Positions 5,555-12,779 of a stretch of 14,214 nt of DNA are shown here, piece by piece. The notes below the pieces were generated by a model. The model searched no databases. It was given only the letters and a program-made list of their open reading frames with translations, and was not told the DNA's origin. The position numbers and the translations under genes are program-made. This DNA comes from Ruminococcaceae bacterium UBA4958. Its GTDB lineage: Bacteria; Bacillota; Clostridia; Oscillospirales; Acutalibacteraceae. Location of the stretch: assembly GCA_002397355.1 (NCBI GenBank), contig DHAI01000035.1:1-14214 (forward strand), written 5' to 3'. The number at the start of each line of letters is the position of its first letter. Within the stretch, counting starts at the first letter, position 1.

Positions 5555-7162
5555 CTATTTCTTTTTCGTCGCCAGGGCATCCGCGGCCGTGCGCTCCGCC
5601 GCCAGACAGGCGGTGTAGCGGTTCAGGAATTTTCCGAATCCCGCCGCGTCCGCCGCGTCCGGCTCCACGCGTTCGACGGCCGCCGCGTGGAAAACGCGGC
5701 TCCTCAGATAGTCTTCCAGCGTTTCGCCCTCCGCTTTCTCCGTCAGAAAAGACGCCAGAAGCGCCATGCCCCACGGACCGCCCTCCCCGGCCGTCTCCAT
5801 GACGGCGACGGGGACGCCGAGCGCGGCAGCCATCAGGCGCTGCCCGACTCCCTTCGTTTTGAACAGCCCGCCGTGGCCCGTCAGCGCATCCAGCTTCACC
5901 CGCTCCTCCCCGAAAAGGATGTCCATGCCGAGCCGCAGTGTCGCCATGGCGGAGTCGAGCTGCGCGCGCATAAGATTGGCAAGCGTAAAATCGGCGTCCG
6001 CCCGGCGGACCAGCATCGGACAGCCGTTCCTCACGCCTACGACGGGCTCGCCGGAATAAAAGTTGTAATTGACAAGCCCGCCGCAGTCGGCATCCGCCTC
6101 CAGCGCCCGATGGTAAAGCAGATCGTACAGCTCCGATTTGGAAAGCTCCGTGCCGGCCGCCTTTGCGAACTCGCCGAAAACGCGGACCCATGCGTCCAGG
6201 TCGGAGGTGCAGGTGTTGCAGTGGACCATAGCCGCCGGCCGGCCGGTCGGCGTCGCGACCATGTCGATCTCCGGGTGGACCTTTGCCAGCGGTTTTTCGA
6301 GAACCACCATGGCAAAAATCGAGGTTCCGGCGGAAACGTTTCCCGTACGCGGAGCCACGCTGTTCGTTGCCGTCATCCCCGTGCCGGCGTCGCCCTCCGG
6401 CGGGCAGAGCGGCACACCCGGCTCAAGGTTTCCCGTCGGGTCGAGGAAGCGCGCTCCTTCGGCGGTGAGCGTTCCGGCCGGGACCCCGGCCGGCAGGACG
6501 CGCGGCAGAACCTCCGTCAGCCGATACCGCAATCCGTGCGCCTTCAGCCTTTCATCGAAGAGCGCAGCCATGCGCGCGTTGTAGCGGCAGGATTCCCCGT
6601 CGACCGGAAACATGCCGGAAGCGTCCCCTATGCCGATCACTTTTTCGCCTGTCAGCTTCCAGTGCACATACCCGGAAAGCGTCGTGAGGAACGCAACCTT
6701 TCCCGTATGCTCCTCGCCGTTCAGAACCGCCTGGTACAGATGGGCGGCGCTCCATCTCTGCGGGATATTGAAGCCGAGCAGCCCCGTGAGCTCCTTTGCC
6801 GCCCGGCCGGTGATCGTGTTGCGCCAAGTGCGGAACGGCGCGAGCTGATTGCCGTCCCGGCCGAAAGCGAGGTAGCCGTGCATCATGCCGGAAACGCCCA
6901 TCGCGGAGAGCCGCCGCAGCGGGACGCCGTATTTTTTCAGCACGTCGGCCGCAAGGGCGCCGTAAGCTTCCCGCAAACCGGTCTGCACGTCGGCAAGGCG
7001 ATAGGTCCAGACACCGTTTTCCAGCCGGTTTTCCCAGTCGTGGTTTCCGGAAGCGATGGGTTCGTAATCCGGCCCGATCAAAACCGCCTTGATGCGGGTG
7101 GAACCGAGTTCGATGCCAAGAACGGCCCGTCCGTCTTCGATTGTTTTCTTTGCACTTTTCAT
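5555..7162 (-). CDS. FGGY-family carbohydrate kinase (535 aa)
   Basis: Cytoplasmic ATP-dependent sugar kinase of the FGGY family, similar to xylulo- and ribulokinases; the exact sugar is not determined. N-terminal phosphate-binding loop: GIELGSTRIKAV (16-27). The presumed catalytic base is Asp258 in PEGDAGTGMTATNS. The C-terminal ATP domain has ALTGHGGLFKTKGVGQRLMA (426-445) and METAGEGGPWGMALL (455-469). The frame is open upstream to 7240, but GGAGGT lies 6 nt before the ATG at 7162, and the residues after it start the fold, so 7162 is taken as the start. It is unusual in standing alone, with no isomerase, epimerase or transporter gene beside it. A promoter lies at 7229-7257. Confidence 0.9.
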   Translation of the reverse strand: MKSAKKTIEDGRAVLGIELGSTRIKAVLIGPDYEPIASGNHDWENRLENGVWTYRLADVQTGLREAYGALAADVLKKYGVPLRRLSAMGVSGMMHGYLAFGRDGNQLAPFRTWRNTITGRAAKELTGLLGFNIPQRWSAAHLYQAVLNGEEHTGKVAFLTTLSGYVHWKLTGEKVIGIGDASGMFPVDGESCRYNARMAALFDERLKAHGLRYRLTEVLPRVLPAGVPAGTLTAEGARFLDPTGNLEPGVPLCPPEGDAGTGMTATNSVAPRTGNVSAGTSIFAMVVLEKPLAKVHPEIDMVATPTGRPAAMVHCNTCTSDLDAWVRVFGEFAKAAGTELSKSELYDLLYHRALEADADCGGLVNYNFYSGEPVVGVRNGCPMLVRRADADFTLANLMRAQLDSAMATLRLGMDILFGEERVKLDALTGHGGLFKTKGVGQRLMAAALGVPVAVMETAGEGGPWGMALLASFLTEKAEGETLEDYLRSRVFHAAAVERVEPDAADAAGFGKFLNRYTACLAAERTAADALATKKK

Positions 7163-7228
7163 TCCCGTACCTCCGTACCCTCTGAATTTTAAAAAGGCAC
7201 ACCCTATTTTCTTTCTTATCCGTCGTAC

Positions 7229-7257
7229 ATCATATCTCAAATCGGAATGTTCCGCAA
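7229..7257 (-). promoter_or_regulatory. Promoter of the FGGY kinase
   Basis: On the minus strand TTGCGG (7257-7252), 17 bp, then TATGAT (7234-7229), about 67 bp before the start at 7162. No catabolite-repression (cre) palindrome was recognised by eye. Confidence 0.6.
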
Positions 7258-7338
7258 GAGACGTTTTTATGGCGCCGGAGGGCCATGGTGGAACGGATTT
7301 TTACTTCCGCGCATAATATGCTGCCGGAGGTGATTTCC

Positions 7339-7845
7339 TTGTACTTAAAACCAAAATACGACGGACTTGCCGCGCTGCTCCGGCGCGAACCGGACGCGCA
7401 GGCGGTCCTGAAAGGCGCGCCGGGTTACTCCTCGATCATCGGAATGACCTTCTTCTATCAGGCGGACGGCGGCGTCCTGGTCGTCGCCCAGGTGCAGGGC
7501 CTACCGAAGAGTTCCGGCTCGTGCCCCGCCGACGTCTTCGCATTCCACATCCACTCGGGGCGCGTGTGCGCGGGAAACAGCGAGGATCCGTTCGCAGAGG
7601 CCGGGCCGCACTTCAACCCTTCCGGCTGTCCCCACCCCGCTCACGCGGGCGACCTGCCCCCGCTGTTCGGGTGCAACGGGTACGCGTTCCTTGCGGTGTT
7701 CACCAACCGGTTCACGGTAAAGGACGTGATTGGAAGAACGGTCATCATCCACCGGTCCCCGGATGATTTCAAAACACAGCCGTCCGGAGACGCCGGCGCA
7801 AAGATCGCCTGCGGCGTCATCGCTGCGGGAACCGCAAAATCCTGA
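7339..7845 (+). CDS. sodC: Cu/Zn-type superoxide dismutase family protein (168 aa)
   Basis: Predicted to convert superoxide to oxygen and hydrogen peroxide. All metal ligands of the family can be placed: His70 and His72 (FHIHSG), His91 (GPHFNP), His99 and His102 and Asp105 (CPHPAHAGDL), and His138 (IGRTVIIHRS). The structural disulfide cysteines are Cys77 and Cys158 (IACGV). The electrostatic-guide Arg just before the last Cys is Lys155. No signal peptide is seen, unlike periplasmic SodC, so a cytoplasmic location is inferred. Three starts are possible (ATG 7285, ATG 7318, TTG 7339); the TTG at 7339 is preferred because GGAGGTGA stands 8 nt upstream. It is divergent from the kinase and ends in its own terminator, so it is a single-gene unit. 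Confidence 0.9.
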   Translation: MYLKPKYDGLAALLRREPDAQAVLKGAPGYSSIIGMTFFYQADGGVLVVAQVQGLPKSSGSCPADVFAFHIHSGRVCAGNSEDPFAEAGPHFNPSGCPHPAHAGDLPPLFGCNGYAFLAVFTNRFTVKDVIGRTVIIHRSPDDFKTQPSGDAGAKIACGVIAAGTAKS

Positions 7846-7857
7846 AACGGACAAAGG

Positions 7858-7898
7858 CGGGCAATTCGCGGAGGCTTTTCTCCTGTTGCCCGTTTTTT
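7858..7898 (+). terminator. Intrinsic terminator after the dismutase gene
   Basis: CGGGCAA (7858-7864) pairs with TTGCCCG (7886-7892), with an inner GGAG/CTCC stem, followed by six T (7893-7898). Confidence 0.9.
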
Positions 7899-7924
7899 GT
7901 TTTCTTTCCCCCGGCTGGAAAACA

Positions 7925-7953
7925 TTGTATCCCTCCGCCGAAAATGGTAGAAT
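7925..7953 (+). promoter_or_regulatory. Promoter of the TtcA-like gene
   Basis: TTGTAT (7925-7930), 17 bp, TAGAAT (7948-7953), about 52 bp before the TTG start at 8006 and just after the dismutase terminator. Confidence 0.65.
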
Positions 7954-8005
7954 ACAGAAAAAGCCCGCCGTACCGAGAAAGGCGGGGGAAACGGGGCAAA
8001 CCACG

Positions 8006-8827
8006 TTGGAACGCAGCGAACAGGCGGAACGGAGCATCGTGAAAAAATACCGCAGGCAGATCTGGCTCCCGTTCCTTTCCGCAATCAAAAAATACGAGCT
8101 GATCCGGGAAGGCGACCGGATCGCCGTCTGCATCTCGGGGGGGAAAGACTCCATGCTGACGGCCAAATGTATGCAGCATCTGCAAAGATACAGCGATTTT
8201 CCATTTCAGGTCGAATACCTTGTCATGGACCCGGGCTACCGTGCGGAGAACCGGCGGCTGGTCGAGGAAAACGCGGCGGCGCTCGGACTGCCCGTCCATA
8301 TCTTCGAAACGCGTATTTTCGAGATCGTCGGCGATACGGACCGCTCCCCGTGCTACCTCTGCGCCAAAATGCGGCGCGGGTGCCTTTACAGGCACGCTCG
8401 GGAGCTCGGATGCAACAAGATCGCCCTCGGGCATCACTTCGACGACGTCGTCGAAACGATCCTCCTGAGCATGCTGTACGGCGCGGAAATCCGCACCATG
8501 CTGCCGAAACTGCACAGCCTGCACTATCCGGGCATGGAGCTGATCCGCCCCCTGTACCTCGTAAAAGAGGACGACGTGATCGCCTGGGCGCGGTACAACA
8601 GCCTGCATTTCATCCGCTGCGCCTGCCGTTTTACCGAAAACAGCGCCGCGGGGACCGGAAGCTCCAAGCGCCAAGAGATGAAGGAGCTGGTGCGTCAGTT
8701 CCGCCGGAAAAGCCCGAACATCGATAAGAATATCTTCCACAGCCTCGAAAACGTAAACCTGGAGGCAGTCGCCGGATGGCGCGCCGGCGGGCGGCATCAC
8801 AGTTTTCTGGACGATTACGACAAATAG
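8006..8827 (+). CDS. ttcA: TtcA-family tRNA 2-thiolation protein (273 aa)
   Basis: PP-loop ATPase of the TtcA group, which adenylates a tRNA base and replaces oxygen by sulfur; E. coli TtcA makes 2-thiocytidine-32 with a [4Fe-4S] cluster. Seen: the PP-loop SGGKDS (44-49), SPCYLCAKMRRG with Cys116 and Cys119, the third likely cluster ligand in CACRF (Cys205 or Cys207), GHHFDDVVET (142-151) and a C-terminal HSFLDDYDK typical of the clostridial members. The frame is open far upstream through the terminator and promoter; TTG 8006 is chosen because homologous proteins begin about 15 residues before the KYRRQIW segment and a GGGG site lies upstream. A GTG at 8039 is the alternative. The exact tRNA target in this organism is not shown. 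Confidence 0.88.
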   Translation: MERSEQAERSIVKKYRRQIWLPFLSAIKKYELIREGDRIAVCISGGKDSMLTAKCMQHLQRYSDFPFQVEYLVMDPGYRAENRRLVEENAAALGLPVHIFETRIFEIVGDTDRSPCYLCAKMRRGCLYRHARELGCNKIALGHHFDDVVETILLSMLYGAEIRTMLPKLHSLHYPGMELIRPLYLVKEDDVIAWARYNSLHFIRCACRFTENSAAGTGSSKRQEMKELVRQFRRKSPNIDKNIFHSLENVNLEAVAGWRAGGRHHSFLDDYDK

Positions 8828-8850
8828 GCGCGCCGGCCGCCTTGCTTTTT
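8827..8850 (+). terminator. Possible terminator after ttcA
   Basis: A short GGCG/CGCC stem (8827-8830/8838-8841) is followed by TTGCTTTTT. The stem is only 4 bp; the T-rich part also supplies the -35 box of the next promoter. Weak call. Confidence 0.35.
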
Positions 8851-8870
8851 ATGAGGAAACAGCTTATACT
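8842..8870 (+). promoter_or_regulatory. Promoter of the DUF2156-NIF3 pair
   Basis: TTGCTT (8842-8847), 17 bp, TATACT (8865-8870), giving a leader of about 60 nt that contains an inverted CCGCGG pair (about 8879-8902). Confidence 0.65.
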
Positions 8871-8936
8871 ACGTTTACCGCGGCGCGGACAACCCCCGCG
8901 GCCACAAAATCACAAGGGACAGGAACCTGCCGTATT

Positions 8937-9845
8937 ATGCTGAATTTCAAAGACCTCACACTCGGCGATATCAAGACCTTCCAGCCGTTCCTTTGTTATC
9001 AGAAATCCAGAACCTGCGACTACTCAATCGGCGGAATTTTCATGTGGAGAGACTTTTTCCGCTCGCAGTTCGTCATTTTTCAGAACACGCTGATCCTGAA
9101 AGTGCGTTACCTGAGCGGCGCCACCGCTTTTTCCGTTCCGCTCGGCGAAAACATGGCGGCCGCGTTGGAAGAGCTCGAGTCTTACTGCCGCGAAACCCGG
9201 CTGCCTCTCGTCTACTGCACCGTACCGGACAATATCCTTCCGGTTTTCCGGGAACGCTATCCGCGCGCGTTTATCCAGCCAAGCCGCGACTGGTCCGATT
9301 ACCTCTACCGCACGGACGACCTGCTGTCCTTCAAAGGCAAAAAATACGACGGCCAGCGGAACCACATCCACAAATTTCATCGGCTTTACCCCGACAGCCG
9401 ATTCGTTGAGATCACGGAAGAAAACCTCCCGCGCGTCCAGGAATTTTACCGCAATTACACGGAGGCCTACCAAAAGCCCGGCGAACTTGCCGGGGAAGAA
9501 GGCGCGAAGGTCAGCGAACTGCTTCGATGTTATGCGGAATACGGGCTTTTCGGCGGTTTCGTAGAAGCGGGCGGGAAAATCGTCTCCATGTCCGTGGGGG
9601 AGCGCGTGAACGACACGCTCTTCGTGCATGTGGAAAAAGCGGACATCCGCTACGACGGCGCATACCAGGTCACCGTGCAGGAATTCCTGAAACATTTTGC
9701 GCGCGAGAGCGACAAATATGTGAACCGGGAAGAAGACGTGGGCGACGAGGGGCTGAGAAGATCCAAGCTTTCCTACCATCCCGTCGCGTTGCTGGAAAAA
9801 AACATCGTCCTCGTCGGACCGCCGGACGAAATTCAAGGAGCGTAA
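8937..9845 (+). CDS. DUF2156-family (GNAT-like) protein (302 aa)
   Basis: Member of the DUF2156 family, related to the C-terminal domain of phosphatidylglycerol lysyltransferase (MprF/LPG synthase), a double GNAT-like acyl- or aminoacyl-transferase fold. Visible hallmarks: an N-terminal segment ending GGIFMWRDFF, DWSDYLYRTDDLLSFKGKKY in the middle followed by RNHIHKF, and near the C-terminus VNREEDVGDEGLRRSKLSYHP, all characteristic of the soluble clostridial members. No membrane segment is seen, so, unlike MprF, it is probably cytoplasmic. The substrate is unknown. The ribosome site before the ATG at 8937 is weak. It is followed after 2 nt by the NIF3-like gene, so the two are translated from one mRNA. 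Confidence 0.85.
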   Translation: MLNFKDLTLGDIKTFQPFLCYQKSRTCDYSIGGIFMWRDFFRSQFVIFQNTLILKVRYLSGATAFSVPLGENMAAALEELESYCRETRLPLVYCTVPDNILPVFRERYPRAFIQPSRDWSDYLYRTDDLLSFKGKKYDGQRNHIHKFHRLYPDSRFVEITEENLPRVQEFYRNYTEAYQKPGELAGEEGAKVSELLRCYAEYGLFGGFVEAGGKIVSMSVGERVNDTLFVHVEKADIRYDGAYQVTVQEFLKHFARESDKYVNREEDVGDEGLRRSKLSYHPVALLEKNIVLVGPPDEIQGA

Positions 9846-9847
9846 AA

Positions 9848-10267
9848 ATGGATTTTGAGTATTGCAAGCTGGAAATATATATTCCCGCTTCGCATTTTCC
9901 CGCCCTGCAAAAAGCGCTGCAAAGCGCGGACGCCGGCCACATTGGAAAATACGACTGCTGCCTGTCGTACTGCGAAGTGCAAAGCCGCTGGCGCCCGCTT
10001 GCGGGAAGCCGGCCGTTCCTGGGGGAGGAAAACACGCTCTGCACTTCGGCGGAATATAAAGTGGAAGTTATTTGCCGAAAAGAAAAAGTTGACGAAACGA
10101 TCCGGGCGGTCAAGTCCGTTCATCCTTACGAGGAGCCGGTGATAAACGCGATTCCTCTTTACCGGACGGGCCTTTCGGCGGCGCTGGAGGACCCCCGCAA
10201 ATCCCGCACCCGCCTTTCATCAGGCCCCGCTGGGCGGCGATCAGATTCAAAGTCCCGACAACGTTGA
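9848..10267 (+). CDS. Stand-alone NIF3-like domain protein (139 aa)
   Basis: Corresponds to the small domain that is inserted in or fused to NIF3/YqfO proteins, found alone in many bacteria; biochemical function not established. Seen: KLEIYIPASHFPALQKAL, then AGHIGKYDCCLSYCEV, a glycine-proline loop RPLAGSRPFLGEEN, and the signature VHPYEEPVINAIPLY (91-105). Homologous proteins of this kind end near residue 109; here about 30 further residues, rich in Arg, Ser and Lys, run on to 10267 and lie over the minus-strand gene at 10110-10379. That extension looks like non-coding read-through caused by loss of the original stop. The start has AAGGAG 7 nt upstream. It is in an operon with the DUF2156 gene. 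Confidence 0.82.
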   Translation: MDFEYCKLEIYIPASHFPALQKALQSADAGHIGKYDCCLSYCEVQSRWRPLAGSRPFLGEENTLCTSAEYKVEVICRKEKVDETIRAVKSVHPYEEPVINAIPLYRTGLSAALEDPRKSRTRLSSGPAGRRSDSKSRQR

Positions 10268-10379
10268 CAAAAAAGCTGCACAGCACTTTGAGGGATTCGC
10301 CGTCCATATCTCCCGCCAGAGCCACGGCGAAAGACGTTGCGAGATATGAAAGTTCTTCCGGAGAAAAGTCCCGCACCAT
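10110..10379 (-). CDS. Small DUF6774-like protein (89 aa)
   Basis: Small minus-strand gene. Residues 5-55 read as two helices (SPEELSYLATSFAVALAGDM and ESLKVLCSFFVNVVGTLNLI), the pattern of short clostridial proteins of the DUF6774 type; family assignment is from memory of the pattern and is uncertain. The start at 10379 has GGGAGG 8 nt upstream and a promoter at 10403-10432. From residue 56 a Gly/Pro/Lys-rich tail with a Cys pair (GCGICGG) runs into the end of the NIF3-like gene on the other strand, so the tail may be accidental read-through. Function unknown. Confidence 0.55.
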   Translation of the reverse strand: MVRDFSPEELSYLATSFAVALAGDMDGESLKVLCSFFVNVVGTLNLIAAQRGLMKGGCGICGGPPAPPKGPSGKEESRLSPAPRKDERT

Positions 10380-10402
10380 CCGGCATCCCTCCCGTATGAC
10401 AT

Positions 10403-10432
10403 ATTATGCTGAAACTTCCGTCCCGGAACCAA
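10403..10432 (-). promoter_or_regulatory. Possible promoter of the DUF6774-like gene
   Basis: On the minus strand TTGGTT (10432-10427), 18 bp, then CATAAT (10408-10403), about 23 bp before the start at 10379. Confidence 0.4.
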
Positions 10433-10444
10433 ATGAAATTTTTT

Positions 10445-10478
10445 GAAAAGCACGGCCCGCGGAATCCGCCGCAGGCCG
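10445..10478 (-). terminator. Terminator after the glycosyltransferase
   Basis: On the minus strand a 10-bp stem with one G-U pair (10478-10469 with 10462-10453), a 6-nt loop, then a short gap and four T (about 10449-10446). It follows the stop at 10487. Confidence 0.7.
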
Positions 10479-10486
10479 CGTCTTTC

Positions 10487-11449
10487 TTATTCAGGGCGAT
10501 AGAGCAAGGGCAGCGCCTTCCACAGCAGAATCCGCCGCCGGAGGACCGGATCGGTACGGCCGTCGACGGAAAGGAGCCTGTCATAGCCGGAAGTGCTCAG
10601 GTATTGCCGCACGCTGCGCACGCCGGAGCCCTCCCGCAGCACAACATCCACGCAATCCATGACTGCGCGGGGAACCGCGTCTTTTTCAGCCAGGCGGCGC
10701 AGTTCGTCGTCGTTCGGGTAAGACAAGCGCGCCGCGTCCAAAACGCGGAGCGCAGCCTCCACCCGCTCAAAAACGGCAAAGCCGACCGCCTTCGATTTTC
10801 CCCGTTTCAGCTCGTTCGCTTCGTTCCTCTGAAGGAGGACGGGAGCCTGCGTGACCTTTTCCGACCCGAGGATACAGCGGAGCAAAAATTCCCCCGCGTA
10901 GCCGAACGCGCACTCTTCATCGACATCAATCTGCCGGGAAAGGAGGAACTCCCGCCGCACCAGAAACGCGGCAAGATCCGCCTTCGTCTTCCGGCGGAAA
11001 ATATCCTTCGCGATGTGGGCGCCGTCCGGCTGGCGGATCGCGTGGCTGATCGACCTGCGCTCCGCCGCCCGCTCCTCTTCCTGCGTCACGCAGCCGATCA
11101 CGGCATCGGCGTCGAAACGCTCCGCGCATTCCAGATACGGCTTCAGAAAGCCGGCATACAACCTCCGGGCAAAAAGGAAAGTGAGGTATTTTCCCCCCGC
11201 TTTCTGGATCGCCGTGTTCAGCGCCGCAGGGACGGATGAATCGCCGTTCTGAATCACGAAACCGTGCAGATTCAGATCCTTCACCAGCGTGACCGCCTGA
11301 AGGACGGTTTGATCCTCCGAGCCCATATCCACAATAATGAATTCCGCGCCGATGCCTTCCGTCTGCTTTGCCGCAAACGAAAGGATGCGCGCAATGTTGT
11401 TTTCAACATTTTTCACCGGAACCAAAACAGAAAGATTCAATTCCTGCAA
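10487..11449 (-). CDS. GT2-like glycosyltransferase lacking the DxD motif (320 aa)
   Basis: GT-A fold glycosyltransferase of family 2 type. The N-terminus LSVLVPVKNVENNIARIL and the nucleotide-binding FIIVDMGSEDQT (Asp41, Asp46) are well kept, followed by NGDSSVPAALNTAIQKAGGKYLTFL. Where family members have a DxD-like metal motif (usually FLDADD or similar), this protein has FLFARRLY (92-98), so the metal-binding Asp residues are gone. The rest is helical, with no membrane segment. It may be inactive or may have another role. The start is a TTG at 11449, 6 nt after the stop of the TetR gene, with GGGGG (11461-11465) overlapping the end of that gene; translational coupling is likely. The acceptor is unknown. 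Confidence 0.8.
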   Translation of the reverse strand: MQELNLSVLVPVKNVENNIARILSFAAKQTEGIGAEFIIVDMGSEDQTVLQAVTLVKDLNLHGFVIQNGDSSVPAALNTAIQKAGGKYLTFLFARRLYAGFLKPYLECAERFDADAVIGCVTQEEERAAERRSISHAIRQPDGAHIAKDIFRRKTKADLAAFLVRREFLLSRQIDVDEECAFGYAGEFLLRCILGSEKVTQAPVLLQRNEANELKRGKSKAVGFAVFERVEAALRVLDAARLSYPNDDELRRLAEKDAVPRAVMDCVDVVLREGSGVRSVRQYLSTSGYDRLLSVDGRTDPVLRRRILLWKALPLLYRPE

Positions 11450-11455
11450 CGGGCG

Positions 11456-12046
11456 TCAATCCCCCTTCGTCCTGTCTTTCAAGTAACGCGCCGAGGACGC
11501 GAACTTACTGTCGTCCACGAACCACGTCAGGCGTTCCACGATCTCTTCCGGCGGTTCTTTCATGCCGCCTTTCACCCACTGTATGATCATGCCGACAAGG
11601 CCGTATGCGTAAAATTCGGCAATGAACTGCCGGTCGGCGGGGGCCAGGCTCCGCCCGTTGAACGCGCTTTCGGAGAGCTGATCCACATTCCGCAGAAGCA
11701 TCTCCCGCACGACGTCGAACAGATCGTCGAAAAAGACGCTCTGGCAATCCACGCTGAGCGAGCCGATGTAAAACGCTTTTTCCCTCTTTATGGTATTCAG
11801 CGCTTCCAGCATGGCGGCGCCCCAGTCTTTTTCCCCCGTGGAGCGGGAAAGGGCTCTCGCAACTTCGTTGGAAATAATCCAATGCAGAAGATCGTATTTA
11901 TCTTTGAAATGATAATAAAAAGTCTGCCGGTTCAGATTGCAGTTTTTCACAATATCCGAAACGGTGATCTTCGCCAGGCTTTTTTTCTTCATCAGGTCTT
12001 TCAGCGACACGGCGATCGCTTTTTTCGTAATGATCGAATCGGACAT
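11456..12046 (-). CDS. TetR/AcrR-family regulator (196 aa)
   Basis: DNA-binding regulator. The N-terminal TetR helix-turn-helix is clear: TKKAIAVSLKDLMKKKSLAK, then ITVSDIVKNCNLNRQTFYYHFKDKYDLL (about 25-55 of the chosen protein). The C-terminal ligand domain is of the type found in DhaS-like regulators (TetR_C_8-like), suggested by the FYYHFKDKYDLLHWI block and the YAYGLVGMIIQWVKGGMKEPPEEI ending; the ligand is unknown. The frame starts at 12076, but GGGGAGG lies 5 nt before the ATG at 12046 and the conserved part begins there. Its stop is 6 nt before the glycosyltransferase start, so it probably regulates its own two-gene operon through the promoter at 12106-12134. Confidence 0.9.
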   Translation of the reverse strand: MSDSIITKKAIAVSLKDLMKKKSLAKITVSDIVKNCNLNRQTFYYHFKDKYDLLHWIISNEVARALSRSTGEKDWGAAMLEALNTIKREKAFYIGSLSVDCQSVFFDDLFDVVREMLLRNVDQLSESAFNGRSLAPADRQFIAEFYAYGLVGMIIQWVKGGMKEPPEEIVERLTWFVDDSKFASSARYLKDRTKGD

Positions 12047-12105
12047 GCTTGCCTCCCCTCCCCGGATCCTGCGCAAAAATCGGATGGATTCCTCTTCTCA
12101 AGATA

Positions 12106-12134
12106 AGTGTATCAAAATTCTTCACTATTTTCAA
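12106..12134 (-). promoter_or_regulatory. Promoter of the TetR-glycosyltransferase operon
   Basis: On the minus strand TTGAAA (12134-12129), 17 bp, then TACACT (12111-12106). A short AGTG/CACT inversion spans the spacer and could be part of an operator, but it is too short to be sure. Confidence 0.6.
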
Positions 12135-12147
12135 CTTTTCGGGAATG

Positions 12148-12174
12148 AAAAAGATTTGCCGCCTTCACGCGGCA
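12148..12174 (-). terminator. Terminator after the metallopeptidase
   Basis: On the minus strand TGCCGC (12174-12169) pairs with GCGGCA (12162-12157) around a 6-nt loop, followed by AATC and a T-run at 12152-12148. It separates the metallopeptidase from the TetR operon. Confidence 0.7.
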
Positions 12175-12208
12175 CGCACGGTACGGCTTTGCCTTTCCCC
12201 TCGTCGGC

Positions 12209-12748
12209 CTACAGGCCCAGTTCCCGCTGCGATTGCTTCAAGAGGGCGATCCGCGCCCGATAATCGGGCAGAATCTTCGCCACTTCCGCATAGAACCGCG
12301 GGCCGTGGTTCTTTACCCGGATATGGGCCAGCTCGTGGACGATGATATAGTCCGAAGCTTCCGGCGGCAGCAGCGCGATGCGCCAGGAAAAACAGACGCT
12401 GTTTTTCGCGCTGCAGGACCCCCACCGCGTTGCGGCGGAAGTGATTTTCAGCCCCGCGGGAGCTACGCCCATCGGCTGGGCGTAGCGCGCGAAGCCTTTC
12501 AGCGCAAGCAGCCGCGCCTGTTTCCTGAACGCGGCGATTTCATCCGGAGAATAGACGCGGGCGTTCCTCTTCCGCTCTTGCAGCGCCAGAATACGGTTTT
12601 CAATCCAGCGCCGATGTTTCCCGACGAATCGTTTTATTGCCGCGTCGCCGAGAGATACCGGCGATTTTACAAGTATGGACGGGCCCTCTTCCACGGAAAG
12701 CGCAATCGTCTTGCGCCGTGAACGGACTATTTTAACAGGATAATCCAT
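12209..12748 (-). CDS. YgjP/DUF45-type zinc metallopeptidase (179 aa)
   Basis: Predicted cytoplasmic zinc-dependent peptidase of the YgjP-like (DUF45, SprT-related) family. The zinc site is HELAH (138-142) with His148 in VKNHGPRFY as the probable third ligand. The family block TRWGSCSAKNSVCFSWRIAL (107-126) precedes it, and the N-terminal part starts VKIVRSRRKTIALSVE, typical for the family. It is somewhat shorter than the roughly 230-residue E. coli-type proteins, mostly in the middle. Biological substrate unknown. The start at 12748 has GGGGGG 6 nt upstream. That G-run lies just after the tsf terminator and can pair with the terminator's C-run, which may influence its translation. Confidence 0.88.
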   Translation of the reverse strand: MDYPVKIVRSRRKTIALSVEEGPSILVKSPVSLGDAAIKRFVGKHRRWIENRILALQERKRNARVYSPDEIAAFRKQARLLALKGFARYAQPMGVAPAGLKITSAATRWGSCSAKNSVCFSWRIALLPPEASDYIIVHELAHIRVKNHGPRFYAEVAKILPDYRARIALLKQSQRELGL

Positions 12749-12754
12749 CGCAAT

Positions 12755-12779
12755 CCCCCCTTTGGATATAAAAGGGGGG
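12755..12779 (-). promoter_or_regulatory. Alternative hairpin sequestering a ribosome site
   Basis: CCCCCCTTT (12779-12771 on the minus strand) is exactly complementary to AAAGGGGGG (12763-12755), with a 7-nt loop. The second arm contains the ribosome-binding GGGGGG of the metallopeptidase. The first arm is also the 3' arm and T-run of the tsf terminator, so the two hairpins exclude each other. Confidence 0.55.

Noticed and set aside
4686..6191. Minus-strand open frame of about 500 codons
   Set aside because: Crosses the SGNH hydrolase, the terminator and the kinase in wrong frames; Arg-rich composition and no motif.
5102..7192. Plus-strand open frame of almost 700 codons opposite the FGGY kinase
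   Set aside because: Arg/Gly/Pro-rich shadow of a GC-rich gene; the minus-strand product has a complete family pattern and ribosome site.
7817..8800. Minus-strand frame of 327 codons
   Set aside because: Antisense to the clear TtcA-like gene; no ribosome site or family pattern.
10406..12106. Plus-strand frames of about 280 codons at 10406-11239 and 11264-12106
   Set aside because: Antisense to the glycosyltransferase and TetR genes, which carry the recognisable domains.
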